Below are positions 44,321 to 52,700 of a stretch of 64,000 nucleotides of DNA, in pieces (the stretch's first letter is position 1; each line of letters opens with the position of its first letter). The translations under genes were made by a program, and so were the position numbers. Source of the DNA: Pelosinus fermentans DSM 17108. GTDB taxonomy: Bacteria > Bacillota > Negativicutes > DSM-13327. Where the stretch lies: NCBI RefSeq assembly GCF_000271485.2, contig NZ_AKVN02000001.1, forward strand, positions 3,373,501-3,437,500, given 5' to 3'. The notes below the pieces were generated by a model. That model had not been told where the DNA came from. It was given only the letters and a program-made list of their open reading frames with translations, and searched no databases.

Positions 44321-45982
44321 ATGGATTATTTTCGCATTATGATAATCGGCGCAATCGCAGGAACACTTTCAATGATACTTGTTTATATTTATTTATATTT
44401 CATGTATCGTGAACGATATATTGCGATTTGGACAATTGCTTGGTTTATGCTCTTATTGAGAAATATCTTTTTTGACTCTGGGATATTCGATTGGAAACAC
44501 TCTATCTTCCCCTTTATGATCTATCAACTATTGTTTATAGGCTGTAGCTTAACATTTGTATGGGGTACCTCGATCTTTGTTGGTCGAACTTTCAAGAAAT
44601 GGTGGGTGTATGGAGCCGTTAGCGCTTCACTATTAAGTATTGTATCTTTTTTATTGGAATTTCCTATCCTCTATAAATTAATACCGCCTACTTGGTTTGC
44701 AGGCATAGTGTTAGCATGGATAGCCATAGCTTTCATTCGTTATGTGGACTTAATCGGAATCGGTAGAATCATAATTGGCATTGCCTTCGCCTTATGGAGT
44801 ATTCTGACTATAATTATGCCATTTTTCTTTGAAACCTTTCCTTATTTGATTGCTGTCACCGGTGGTATTTTAAGACTACTTATTACCATTAGTACTGTAA
44901 TGGTCTTTTTAGAAAGAAGTAGCAGAGATTTAATTAATAAGGAAGCTCGTTATCGCTTCTTGATGGAAAACGCTATTGATGTCATTTATTATTATCGTCT
45001 ACTGCCAATCGCAAAACTGGATTACATCAGCCCAGCGATTTTTCCTATTACAGGCTATACTTCCGAAGAGTATTATGCAGACGAAAAATTAGTTTTCAAA
45101 TTAATATATCCCGATGATCGTCAAGTATTCGATAATTTTATGAATAATCCTTCCCAGGCTAATAAGTTGCCTATCACATTGCGCCTCATTCGAAAGGACA
45201 ATACCATATTATGGATAGAGCAACAATGTATCTTAATTTATGATAAAATAGGTAATCTGGCAGCAGTGGAAGGTGTTATTCGCGATATTACCTCTCGAAA
45301 AACGTTGGAACAAGTTGCCGCAAGTCTTGATCGTATGAATATGGTAGGAAATATGGCCGTTACTGTAGCTCATGAAATAAGGAATCCAATGACTACCATA
45401 CGAGGATATCTACAATATCTGGAAAAAAAGAAAGAATATCAAGGCGACAAAGGTACATTTAATTTGATGATTGAAGAAATAGATAGAGCCAATGCTATTA
45501 TCCGTGAATATCTTGCATTGTCGCGAGAAAAACTAGCCAATTTAGAACTGTGCTCCTTAAATTATGCTATCGAATCATTGTTCCCCTTAATAGAAGCGGA
45601 TGCTATTGCCTCGAAAGTATCTGTAACTCTTAATCTTACTACCATACCAAAATTATTATTAGATAAAAATGAAATACGTCAGCTTTTACTAAACCTTGTA
45701 AGAAATAGTATCGAAGCGATGCCCTTGGGAGGTAAACTAGTTATAAAAACATTCCAAGAGAATAATGATGTTATTCTTTCTATATGTGATCAAGGTTGTG
45801 GAATTCCCTCACATATACTCGATAAATTGGGAACGCCGTTTATTACGACTAAAGATACTGGCACTGGTCTTGGCCTTCCAATATGTTACCAAATTGCACA
45901 TAGGCATAGTGCTTCAGTTGATATCCAAACCAGTATACAGGGAACTATAATTTCTATCTATTTTAAAATTCATACTACCTAG
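44321..45982 (+). CDS. Membrane PAS sensor histidine kinase
   Basis: A 553-residue kinase. Residues 1-210 contain about seven membrane helices. They are followed by a PAS domain (YRFLMENAIDVIYYYRL ... GVIRDITSRKTLE), then a HisKA dimer domain with phospho-acceptor His351 in VAHEIRNPMTTIRGYL. The HATPase_c domain has NLVRNSIEAM (N box), DQGCGIP (G1) and GTGLGLPICYQIA (G2). The architecture is like sporulation-type kinases (KinB-like) in Firmicutes. The start ATG 44321 follows AGGAGAAGTT. No response regulator is adjacent, so it may feed a phosphorelay. Stops at a strong terminator. Confidence 0.92.
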   Translation: MDYFRIMIIGAIAGTLSMILVYIYLYFMYRERYIAIWTIAWFMLLLRNIFFDSGIFDWKHSIFPFMIYQLLFIGCSLTFVWGTSIFVGRTFKKWWVYGAVSASLLSIVSFLLEFPILYKLIPPTWFAGIVLAWIAIAFIRYVDLIGIGRIIIGIAFALWSILTIIMPFFFETFPYLIAVTGGILRLLITISTVMVFLERSSRDLINKEARYRFLMENAIDVIYYYRLLPIAKLDYISPAIFPITGYTSEEYYADEKLVFKLIYPDDRQVFDNFMNNPSQANKLPITLRLIRKDNTILWIEQQCILIYDKIGNLAAVEGVIRDITSRKTLEQVAASLDRMNMVGNMAVTVAHEIRNPMTTIRGYLQYLEKKKEYQGDKGTFNLMIEEIDRANAIIREYLALSREKLANLELCSLNYAIESLFPLIEADAIASKVSVTLNLTTIPKLLLDKNEIRQLLLNLVRNSIEAMPLGGKLVIKTFQENNDVILSICDQGCGIPSHILDKLGTPFITTKDTGTGLGLPICYQIAHRHSASVDIQTSIQGTIISIYFKIHTT

Positions 45983-45987
45983 AGTAT

Positions 45988-46027
45988 AAACCCCTTTCCA
46001 GAGTATTTTACTCCTGGAAGGGGTTTT
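45988..46027 (+). terminator. Terminator of histidine kinase gene
   Basis: Arms AAACCCCTTTCCAG and CTGGAAGGGGTTT (one bulge) followed by TTTTT. Confidence 0.88.
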
Positions 46028-46107
46028 TAGCATTTATTCCAGAAAAATCCTTAATTATCTACAAATTAATACATTTTTTGCAAGGGTTAATTGCTGTTTC
46101 TCCGTAT

Positions 46108-46143
46108 CCCCCTAATTAGGGGGTGATAGTTATGAAAACGTAA
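46108..46143 (+). promoter_or_regulatory. GC palindrome and three-codon leader ORF
   Basis: Palindrome CCCCCTAATTAGGGGG at 46108-46123 doubles as a ribosome binding site (GGGGGTGATAGTT) for ATG AAA ACG TAA at 46132-46143, a Met-Lys-Thr minigene. The next gene begins 58 bases later. Possible translational leader or mere chance. Confidence 0.45.
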
Positions 46144-46200
46144 CGCTATTTTACAAATCGTCTTACGCTAATGACTATTATTAAAAGGGAGAGACAAATT

Positions 46201-47331
46201 ATGACAATTAATCAATCAGAAACAGTAACTTTAGGTATTGCCACGACTCCAGAGGAAAAACTAGAAATTTACCGTTTACGTTATCAAATTTATGCTGAAG
46301 AAATGTCCAAGAGTTTCCCTAATATGGATCATTGTAAAAAATTATTATTTGATGAGCTAGATGATTGGGGCGTACTCCTATACGCTAAGTCCGGATCAGA
46401 ACTGATCGGCACATTAAGAATCAATATAGGGTTACTTTCAGATTTCTCCCCATTTTGGGTACAAGTTCTTTCCTTAAAAAGGTTTGCACAATTTAGCAAA
46501 AACAATCAAAAATTTGCATACACCTCAAAATTTATGGTATCACAATCTTATCGAAACTCAACTGTATCTTATTTGCTTTCATCAAAGAGTTATGAACTTT
46601 GTTGCAAAGAGCAAGTACCGTTTAATTTTGGTGTTTGCACGTTCCATTTGTTGCGACTCTACGAACAATTTGGCTTCCGCCGTTTTGGAAGAAATTTCGT
46701 TGATGATGGTTATGGCTTGCTAGCTCCTTATGTCTTATTGGTAGATGACATTGAACATTTACGAACGGTACGCTCTCCTTTTTTTCGTCAGGCACGGAAA
46801 AGAAATTGCTTGGACAATCAAGCCCTAAAATGGTTTAATACAGAATTTATCGAAACTTCAAATATAATAAACAGTCAACTAGTCAACCAAGAAGATTTAT
46901 GGATGTTTTTACATGCTCGTTTTGGAGCTTCACCTAATCAAACGATCCCTCTATTACAAGGATTATCTGAAGAGGAGGCAATAAAGTTCATACATTGCTG
47001 CGGCATAGTCGTGCAATGCCATCCAGGCGATCATCTTACTTTTCAAGATGATACAAGTTATGCACTCAATATCTTGATTTCGGGCAATCTAAAATCACTA
47101 CATGCATCACAGCCAGATAGTCATGTCATCTTACCCGGACAATCCTTCGGCGCAAACGGTTTAGTTCATCATCCAATGCACACGGAAGATATTATTTCAG
47201 TCACAGATACAGAATTATTGGTATTATCCAGCTTGGCTTTCCCCAAATTCCTCCATTCTTATCCCGATATTGCAAATAAAATAATACAAAACCTAGAATT
47301 GGACAATAAAGCTAGATACAAAAAACGTTAA
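46201..47331 (+). CDS. FeeM/GNAT-like acyltransferase fused to cyclic-nucleotide-binding-type domain
   Basis: A 376-residue protein. Residues about 10-190 resemble the acyl-transferase fold of N-acyl amino acid synthases and LuxI-type autoinducer synthases: RLRYQIYAEEM at the start (like the R-x-x-x-F/Y-x-E motif), LIGTLRINIG, TSKFMVSQSYRNSTVSYLL and LRLYEQFGFRRFG. Residues about 255-370 form a cyclic-nucleotide-binding-type barrel (GIVVQCHPGDHLTFQDD, GQSFGANGLVHH). The GELA/R phosphate-binding signature is not kept, so cNMP binding is uncertain. ATG 46201 follows GGGAGAGACAAATT. Adjacent to the histidine kinase but separated by a terminator. Product unknown. Confidence 0.75.
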   Translation: MTINQSETVTLGIATTPEEKLEIYRLRYQIYAEEMSKSFPNMDHCKKLLFDELDDWGVLLYAKSGSELIGTLRINIGLLSDFSPFWVQVLSLKRFAQFSKNNQKFAYTSKFMVSQSYRNSTVSYLLSSKSYELCCKEQVPFNFGVCTFHLLRLYEQFGFRRFGRNFVDDGYGLLAPYVLLVDDIEHLRTVRSPFFRQARKRNCLDNQALKWFNTEFIETSNIINSQLVNQEDLWMFLHARFGASPNQTIPLLQGLSEEEAIKFIHCCGIVVQCHPGDHLTFQDDTSYALNILISGNLKSLHASQPDSHVILPGQSFGANGLVHHPMHTEDIISVTDTELLVLSSLAFPKFLHSYPDIANKIIQNLELDNKARYKKR

Positions 47332-47379
47332 ATAACTAATTTTATCTAATCACTTCTCTATAAGCAATCACAAATAAAA

Positions 47380-47425
47380 TTACCGCTACACTTGATACGA
47401 GGAATAGTTCAAGTCGTAGCGGTAA
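47380..47425. terminator. Bidirectional terminator
   Basis: Arms TTACCGCTAC and GTAGCGGTAA, with inner TTGA/TTCAA pairing, between the convergent fusion gene and aminotransferase gene. Confidence 0.82.
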
Positions 47426-47463
47426 TTTACTAATATTAATTAAAATCCTTGCTCCACCATGTA

Positions 47464-48699
47464 TTAAAAAGCAAAATTTACTTCACCTAAGCGCTCTGTG
47501 ATCTCATTAATGATCTTTTTCTCTTCCTCTTCATTCTTTGCTTCAAAAGTAACGGAAAATCGAATATATGCTCCTGCGTCATCCCATGGAACTGTCGAAA
47601 TTAGTTTTTCCCGAATTAAAAAATCTGAAAAATCTGCTGCTGATACAAAACATCTTCCATCTTGAGTACGTTTAGGAATGGCGACATACAGGTAAAATGA
47701 TGCTTTAGGCTTCCTGACTGAAAAACCGATACGTTTTAGTGCATTTACTAATAATGTATGTCGACGGGAATATTTCAAAGCAGTTTTTTCCGTTATTTCG
47801 GGATGCTGCAAACAATAAACGCCTGCCTTTTGGATTGCAGCGAACTGACCGGAGTCATTATCATCTTTGATCGTTGCAAAACCTTTAATCACGATTGGAT
47901 TGCCACATACAAAGGCCAGTCGCCATCCCGTCATATTGAACGCCTTGGATAAGGAATGAATTTCTACTCCCACATCTTTAGCGCCTTCCACAGACAAAAA
48001 GCTAAGCGGGCGCTCTCCTTCAAAAGTAAGTGCTGCATAGGCAGCATCGGATACAACAATGATCTTGTTTGTTTTAGCAAACTGTACAACTTTTTCAAAG
48101 AACTCTTTAGTCGCTGTAGCTCCGGTTGGATTATTCGGATAGTTAATATAGAGCAATTTCGCTCTACGGCGTTGTTCTAAGGTCAAGGAATCTAAATCAG
48201 GCAAATAATTGTTAGCAGCTAAGAGTGGTAAATTGACTACCTCTCCCCCTAAGCCTTTCGTCATCGTTCCCATAACAGGATATCCAGGCACCGTCATAAT
48301 CGTAATATCACCAGGATTAATAAAAGCTAGCGGCAAAAGTGCCAAAATCGACTTGGAACCAATTCCATGATTTACTTCATTAGCTGAATTAAGGCCATGC
48401 ACTTGATAAACATTCTCCATATACTGAACAGCAGCATCTTTAAATTCTTGGATGCCATTATCAGTATACCCTCTATTTTCTCTCAACTTGGCTTGATTGT
48501 ATAGGACTTCTACAACGTCATCCTCTGCCATCCAATCTGGTTCACCCACTCCAAGATCAATCAATCTCACATTAGGATTGTTTTTACACGCCTCTCTTTT
48601 GGCTCGTTTTATTTTTTCAAATTTGTATAGGACTGCATCGTTCCCAAAATTACTTCCACCGATTCGCTCCGCGAATAATCGCTGAATAAAATTCTCCAT
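47464..48699 (-). CDS. DapL-like class I/II aminotransferase
   Basis: A 411-residue PLP aminotransferase, the exact length of many LL-diaminopimelate aminotransferases. Motifs: IDLGVGEPDW, GIGSKSILALLPLAF, YPNNPTGATA, SDAAYAALTF and the cofactor lysine in SLSKAFNMTGWRLAF. DapL converts tetrahydrodipicolinate to LL-diaminopimelate; the family also holds other amino acid aminotransferases, and the MarR control described below argues against a constitutive cell-wall role. ATG 48699 (or the preceding GTG) follows AAGGAAGGG. A MarR-type palindrome lies in its promoter region. Confidence 0.85.
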   Translation of the reverse strand: MENFIQRLFAERIGGSNFGNDAVLYKFEKIKRAKREACKNNPNVRLIDLGVGEPDWMAEDDVVEVLYNQAKLRENRGYTDNGIQEFKDAAVQYMENVYQVHGLNSANEVNHGIGSKSILALLPLAFINPGDITIMTVPGYPVMGTMTKGLGGEVVNLPLLAANNYLPDLDSLTLEQRRRAKLLYINYPNNPTGATATKEFFEKVVQFAKTNKIIVVSDAAYAALTFEGERPLSFLSVEGAKDVGVEIHSLSKAFNMTGWRLAFVCGNPIVIKGFATIKDDNDSGQFAAIQKAGVYCLQHPEITEKTALKYSRRHTLLVNALKRIGFSVRKPKASFYLYVAIPKRTQDGRCFVSAADFSDFLIREKLISTVPWDDAGAYIRFSVTFEAKNEEEEKKIINEITERLGEVNFAF

Positions 48700-48772
48700 C
48701 ACACTCAATCCCTTCCTTTTATTCAAGTAATTGACTCCTGTGTCATTTACTTCATTTCCTACAGATGTATAC

Positions 48773-48791
48773 TATTTGTATGATACAAGTA
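48773..48791 (-). promoter_or_regulatory. Operator of the adjacent MarR, before the aminotransferase
   Basis: TATTTGTAT-G-ATACAAGTA, an imperfect palindrome sharing the core TTTGTAT-S-ATACAA with the perfect 29-base palindrome before the MarR gene (49308-49336). About 75 bases upstream of the aminotransferase start. Confidence 0.75.
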
Positions 48792-48827
48792 TCCTACAAA
48801 ACCTCTCTAATGCATTCCCTTTGCCTA

Positions 48828-49232
48828 TTAATACTTAGCTTTTTCTAAAGCGGTTACAAGCAATTCTACCGCCCCCATGACTTCGCGGACATGACCACGC
48901 GGCAGGTTCGATATGATATCTTTATAATAATTTTCAATGCTTTTCTGCAATTGCAGCGCAATCTCTTTACCTTTCTCTGTAAGAACTGCCTCTACAACTC
49001 GTTTATCAGATACCCCTCTTTTACGAAGGATAAGGTCATCCCGAACTAAATTGTTCATAATTCTAGTAATTGTACTAATTTCAAGGTGCATTTTTTTACT
49101 AATTTCATTAATGGAAAGGCTCTGGTGTTTATATATTTCTAGTAATATATAACATTGAGAGCTGGTAAAACCAGATATTTTAATCTGTTCTCTCTCCAAA
49201 ATTTGAAACGTTCGTACCGTCTTTTGCAGCAA
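48828..49232 (-). CDS. MarR family transcriptional regulator
   Basis: A MarR protein: FTSSQCYILLEIYKHQSLSINEIS, HLEISTITRIMNNLVRD and the wing LILRKRGVSDKRVVEAVLTEKG. The only common start codon in frame is the TTG at 49232, directly abutting AGGTGAG and too close to it. The frame continues upstream (VSEEEKYNRCVEDIGE) to an ATA at 49283, 9 bases behind GGGGAG, so the real protein may start there with a rare codon. It is read towards the aminotransferase and very probably controls it and itself. Confidence 0.85.
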   Translation of the reverse strand: MLQKTVRTFQILEREQIKISGFTSSQCYILLEIYKHQSLSINEISKKMHLEISTITRIMNNLVRDDLILRKRGVSDKRVVEAVLTEKGKEIALQLQKSIENYYKDIISNLPRGHVREVMGAVELLVTALEKAKY

Positions 49233-49307
49233 CTCACCTATGTCTTCTACACAACGATTGTATTTTTCTTCTTCACTAACTATTTCTTTTCACTCCCCAT
49301 CGTTCTT

Positions 49308-49336
49308 ATAGTTATTTGTATCATACAAATAACTAT
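49308..49336 (-). promoter_or_regulatory. MarR operator, perfect 29-base palindrome
   Basis: Arms ATAGTTATTTGTAT and ATACAAATAACTAT around a central C, upstream of the MarR gene at 48828-49232. Size and perfection are typical of an autoregulatory MarR site. The core recurs at 48773-48791. Confidence 0.85.
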
Positions 49337-49370
49337 TTGTCAATTCCAGGATATACTAAATATAATTCTA

Positions 49371-49417
49371 ACAGCGAAGTTCATCATTAGTTTTTACACT
49401 AACTTGAACCTCGCTGT
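49371..49417 (-). terminator. Terminator of DUF169 gene
   Basis: Arms ACAGCGA-GTTCA and its complement TTGAAC-TCGCTGT with a long loop; minus-strand flank T-rich. Confidence 0.65.
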
Positions 49418-49454
49418 CTCTTTTAGACTTACATTATTTTTTAGATACACCCAT

Positions 49455-50192
49455 TTACTTTTTTTCTATTCTCGCCGCTACTCTGTGCCACAAGTGTTTC
49501 TCTAGGAAACTTCCTTCTATATTTTCTTCTAGATCCAGAAACATCTTATATGGAACAGAAAATGACAGCATGTCAGCTTCGACCATGGGGCGCACTGTAA
49601 TATCCGTCAAACCCACTACCGCTCTTGGATTTTCCTTCTGTGCTTCCGCGTAGGGTACAAGAAAAACAGACTGACACCCTGAGCTAAAAGGTATCATCAC
49701 ATTTTCAATTCCCGGTCTATAATAGTTTGCAAGTACCGTAAGTGCCGATAACTGATCTGTATTCACATAAAATATGATTAACTCAGGTACTTCCGTCGTC
49801 ACCTCAACTTGTGACAAAGGCTTAAAGATGACATACTGATAGGGAATGTCAGTTATTGGTAAGCACTCAACGAAATTTCCCCCTAGCTCTGGATCTTTTA
49901 AATATCCTTCTCCCTCAAATAGTCCACTTTTACCAACTGACAAAAAATATTCAATCCCATCTGGATAATTAGGAAATTGACCAAATCCTAATCCTGCTTT
50001 GCCCCCAAGGCATCCTGTGGTTTTACGTTCAAAAACAGATGTTTTTCCTTTGGCTGCCGCAATCAATAACGGAATAATACAGCTCCACTTTCCTTCTTTA
50101 CTTTGAAGCGCCCCTTCTGGTTTTTCATTACTAAGCAAAACAGCTACTGGTTCATAACGCAAGCTCAATTCTTTCACTAAACGACTCTCCAT
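49455..50192 (-). CDS. DUF169 family protein
   Basis: A 245-residue DUF169 protein. Conserved-looking cysteines: KWSCIIPLLIAAAKG, TTGCLGGKAGLGFG and SSGCQSVFLVP. The family is common in anaerobes and linked with metal or tetrapyrrole metabolism, but not proven. The start ATG 50192 follows GAGGTAAAGAAC. A palindrome identical in core to the MarR operator lies 153 bases upstream, so the MarR at 50383-50808 probably controls it. Confidence 0.88.
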   Translation of the reverse strand: MESRLVKELSLRYEPVAVLLSNEKPEGALQSKEGKWSCIIPLLIAAAKGKTSVFERKTTGCLGGKAGLGFGQFPNYPDGIEYFLSVGKSGLFEGEGYLKDPELGGNFVECLPITDIPYQYVIFKPLSQVEVTTEVPELIIFYVNTDQLSALTVLANYYRPGIENVMIPFSSGCQSVFLVPYAEAQKENPRAVVGLTDITVRPMVEADMLSFSVPYKMFLDLEENIEGSFLEKHLWHRVAARIEKK

Positions 50193-50344
50193 GTTCTTTA
50201 CCTCACTTTATTTTATATTTCTATAATGGCATTCTAAAAACAGTACTTGTCTTTACTAGGATATCTGTATAAGTGTGATTTTAAACAGTCTATCTGTCTA
50301 GGAAGCTGCGTTTCTAATGAGCCGGAATGATTACCGTAATATTT

Positions 50345-50370
50345 AATTTAGTTGTCACGGCAACTAAATT
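50345..50370 (-). promoter_or_regulatory. MarR operator upstream of DUF169 gene
   Basis: Perfect 10-base arms AATTTAGTTG and CAACTAAATT around TCACGG. Shares TTTAGTTGTC and its mirror with the site at 50825-50840 at the MarR promoter. Confidence 0.78.
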
Positions 50371-50382
50371 GATAAAAAATAA

Positions 50383-50808
50383 CTACGTAAGATTATCATA
50401 TATTTGATTTAACAGTTTTTTCATTTCTAGTATTTTATGTTTTTCGATTCCTATTGCTGCCGTCTCTAGTAATTGCATAACTTTAGGAATTAATTCCTTC
50501 TTTAATGCCCAGCCTCGATCCGTCAGAAAGATTTGATAAGCTCTTTTATCGATTGGATGAAGTTTTCGTACAATCAATTCTTTCATTTGCAACTTTTCAA
50601 GAATACGGTTAGTATTTGGCTTATCTTTAAAGATACGATCTGCCAACTCTTTAGGGGTAACACCTTCTTGTTCCCATAAACAGTTGAGAACAGCCCATTG
50701 CTCTGGCGTAACATCATATTCTTTGAATCGCTGAAATAATTCATTCTTAAGTTTTGTATTTGTCTTATTTAGAATAAATCCCAATGAATCATCTAATTTA
50801 AAATCCAA
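50383..50808 (-). CDS. MarR family transcriptional regulator
   Basis: A 141-residue MarR protein: YDVTPEQWAVLNCLWEQEGVTPKELADRIFKDKPNTNRILEKLQMKELIVRKLHPIDKRAYQIFLTDRG, in parts, is the full winged helix. TTG start at 50808 behind GGTGATATAAA. Its promoter is clear (TTGACC, 17 bases, TATAAT) with the operator over the transcription start, so it represses itself; the same palindrome stands before DUF169. Confidence 0.92.
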   Translation of the reverse strand: MDFKLDDSLGFILNKTNTKLKNELFQRFKEYDVTPEQWAVLNCLWEQEGVTPKELADRIFKDKPNTNRILEKLQMKELIVRKLHPIDKRAYQIFLTDRGWALKKELIPKVMQLLETAAIGIEKHKILEMKKLLNQIYDNLT

Positions 50809-50824
50809 TTTATATCACCACTTT

Positions 50825-50871
50825 AGTTGTCTTGACAACTTTATTATACTCACATAAGAATAATAGGTCAA
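50825..50871 (-). promoter_or_regulatory. Promoter and operator of the MarR gene
   Basis: Minus strand: -35 TTGACC (50866-50871), 17-base spacer, -10 TATAAT (50843-50848), and directly behind it the palindrome AGTTGTC-TT-GACAACT (50825-50840). A repressor bound there would block the transcription start. Confidence 0.85.
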
Positions 50872-51126
50872 TAGGTAATTTCCTGGAAATATATCAGAAT
50901 TGATAGTGTCAAAATCGACCTTTTTCGTTTTCTAAAAGAACTCTCATTTAGTATAACGAATTTTCATCCAAATTATTGACCACACACAACAATTTTTCAT
51001 CCTATGCCCATTCGCAAATGATTAAAATTTCTGTAATATTTACAAAGAACGATAAAGGATAAATCAATTACATTGTATAAGTAGAAGTTGGAAAAGGATT
51101 GCTTTTTGATAAAACAATCAACGTAA
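50872..51126. other. Divergent intergenic region
   Basis: Together with the MarR promoter this makes a roughly 318-base gap. No further gene or clear element seen; it contains the promoter region of the TerD-VWA gene, not resolved by eye. Confidence 0.45.
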
Positions 51127-52506
51127 ATGATGAAGGGAGGTTGCGTATACCTGTTGGGAATACGCTCAGAAATGATGAGACTACTCATTACTGGAGAAAG
51201 GATACAAGTACCGGATAGTATGCTGTCATCACAGTTAGAAGTCGAGGTGCAGCTGCAATCCCAGCAATTGATTGATATCGCTTGTTTTGGACTAGATGAC
51301 CAACGGAAGCTATCGGATGATCGTTACATGATTTTTTATAACCAAACAAAATCCCCAGGAAATGAAATTTGTTTGCAAGGAACAAATAATCAGGCAGTAA
51401 GTTTTGTAATCAACCTAGCCAAAATGGCGCCTACAGTGCATAATTTGGTATTTACGGCAACGATTGATGGCGAAGGGACAATGTCAGAAATATTACCGAG
51501 CTATATTCGCTTTAAAACCCAGGGACAAATACTCTTTTCCTATGAGTTTACCGGTAATGATTTTAAAAATGAAAAGACAATTATCCTATCTGAAATCTAT
51601 TATAAAAATATGTGGAGAATTAATGCCGTAGGAAAAGGCTTTAACGGTGGATTAGGCGTTCTCCTTGAGCACTTTGGCGGAGAAGTTTCTGCAGACTCAG
51701 TCTCCAATCAAAGTGATTCTGTAAAGAAAATCGAGTTAGAGAAAAAGTTAGAAAAGCAAGCGCCTCGATTGTTAAATTTAGCTAAAAAAGCAAAAATATC
51801 CTTAGAAAAAGTTGGATTGAAAAATCATGATGCAAAGGTTGCGCTGTGCTTGGATATTTCAGGTTCGATGAGCAGCCTATATAAGAAGGGCAAGATTCAG
51901 GAATTCGCCGAGCGAATTCTCGCGCTGGCAACGCGCTTTGATGATGATGGAGCAATTGATATTTTTTTGTTTGGCCAAAATGCACATAATGTCGGAGAAT
52001 TGACAGTTGATAATTTTAGTGGATTTGTCGATCGGATGAACAAGAAATACCCATTGGAGGGAGGAACCTATTATAGCAAAGGCATGAAGCTGATTCGTGA
52101 ACATTACTTCAAAGAAGCACCATCTCGCAAAACACCCTTTCCCCAAGCCTTACCAGTATATGTCATGTTTATTACAGATGGAGCGACTAGTGACGAAAAT
52201 AAAACTCGTGCGCAAATAAAAGATTCCTCTTATGAGCCGATTTTTTGGCAGTTTATGGCCATCGGGAAATCCAAGAAAGATCGTAAGAAGCGGAAAGAGC
52301 TTGATAGATCCCAATTATTGGCTCGCACGAGCTTTACTTTTCTAGAAGAATTGGACGAGATGGAAGGGCGATTCATCGATAATGCGAATTTTTTCAGTGT
52401 CGAAGATCCAGCGCAGATCGCAGATGATGAACTATACGATTTACTCTTAGAAGAATACCCTGAATGGGTGAAAAAAGCTGTTAAGAACAAAGTTCTGGTC
52501 AAATAA
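51127..52506 (+). CDS. TerD-domain protein with von Willebrand A domain (TerF-like)
   Basis: A 459-residue two-domain protein. Residues about 17-190 are a TerD-like beta-sandwich: SQQLIDIACFGLDDQRKLSDDRYMIFYNQ, NLAKMAPTVHNLVFTATIDG, FSYEFTGNDF and WRINAVGKGFNGGLGVLLEHFGGE. Residues about 240-440 form a VWA domain with the MIDAS motif CLDISGSMSSLY, GGTYYSKGM and TDGATSDE. This resembles TerF of the tellurite/stress-resistance cluster, which binds calcium and acts in envelope stress systems. It stands alone: no terA-E or kinase gene nearby. The start is uncertain because GGGAGG lies inside the listed N-terminus. Confidence 0.85.
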   Translation: MMKGGCVYLLGIRSEMMRLLITGERIQVPDSMLSSQLEVEVQLQSQQLIDIACFGLDDQRKLSDDRYMIFYNQTKSPGNEICLQGTNNQAVSFVINLAKMAPTVHNLVFTATIDGEGTMSEILPSYIRFKTQGQILFSYEFTGNDFKNEKTIILSEIYYKNMWRINAVGKGFNGGLGVLLEHFGGEVSADSVSNQSDSVKKIELEKKLEKQAPRLLNLAKKAKISLEKVGLKNHDAKVALCLDISGSMSSLYKKGKIQEFAERILALATRFDDDGAIDIFLFGQNAHNVGELTVDNFSGFVDRMNKKYPLEGGTYYSKGMKLIREHYFKEAPSRKTPFPQALPVYVMFITDGATSDENKTRAQIKDSSYEPIFWQFMAIGKSKKDRKKRKELDRSQLLARTSFTFLEELDEMEGRFIDNANFFSVEDPAQIADDELYDLLLEEYPEWVKKAVKNKVLVK

Positions 52507-52547
52507 GCAGCTTGTTCGGTTCGATAAAAATTTGCGTTAGTTTTAAA

Positions 52548-52578
52548 GAAGTGACACCTTATGATGGGGTGTCACTTC
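52548..52578 (+). terminator. Terminator of TerD-VWA gene
   Basis: Perfect arms GAAGTGACACC and GGTGTCACTTC, loop of 9; T tract weak. Confidence 0.7.
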
Positions 52579-52700
52579 CTGCTTCTGTAGTTCTTATAAT
52601 GAAAATATTGCTAGAAGATCATATTTCTTCTCTTAGAGCCAGTTCTTCAATTAAGCAGCTCTCTTTAGTATTTTTATCAAGTACAAATATTTTGAAGCAC

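Noticed and set aside
46484-46723. Shifted open frame in the fusion gene
   Set aside because: Lies wholly within the well-supported frame of the acyltransferase-like domain.
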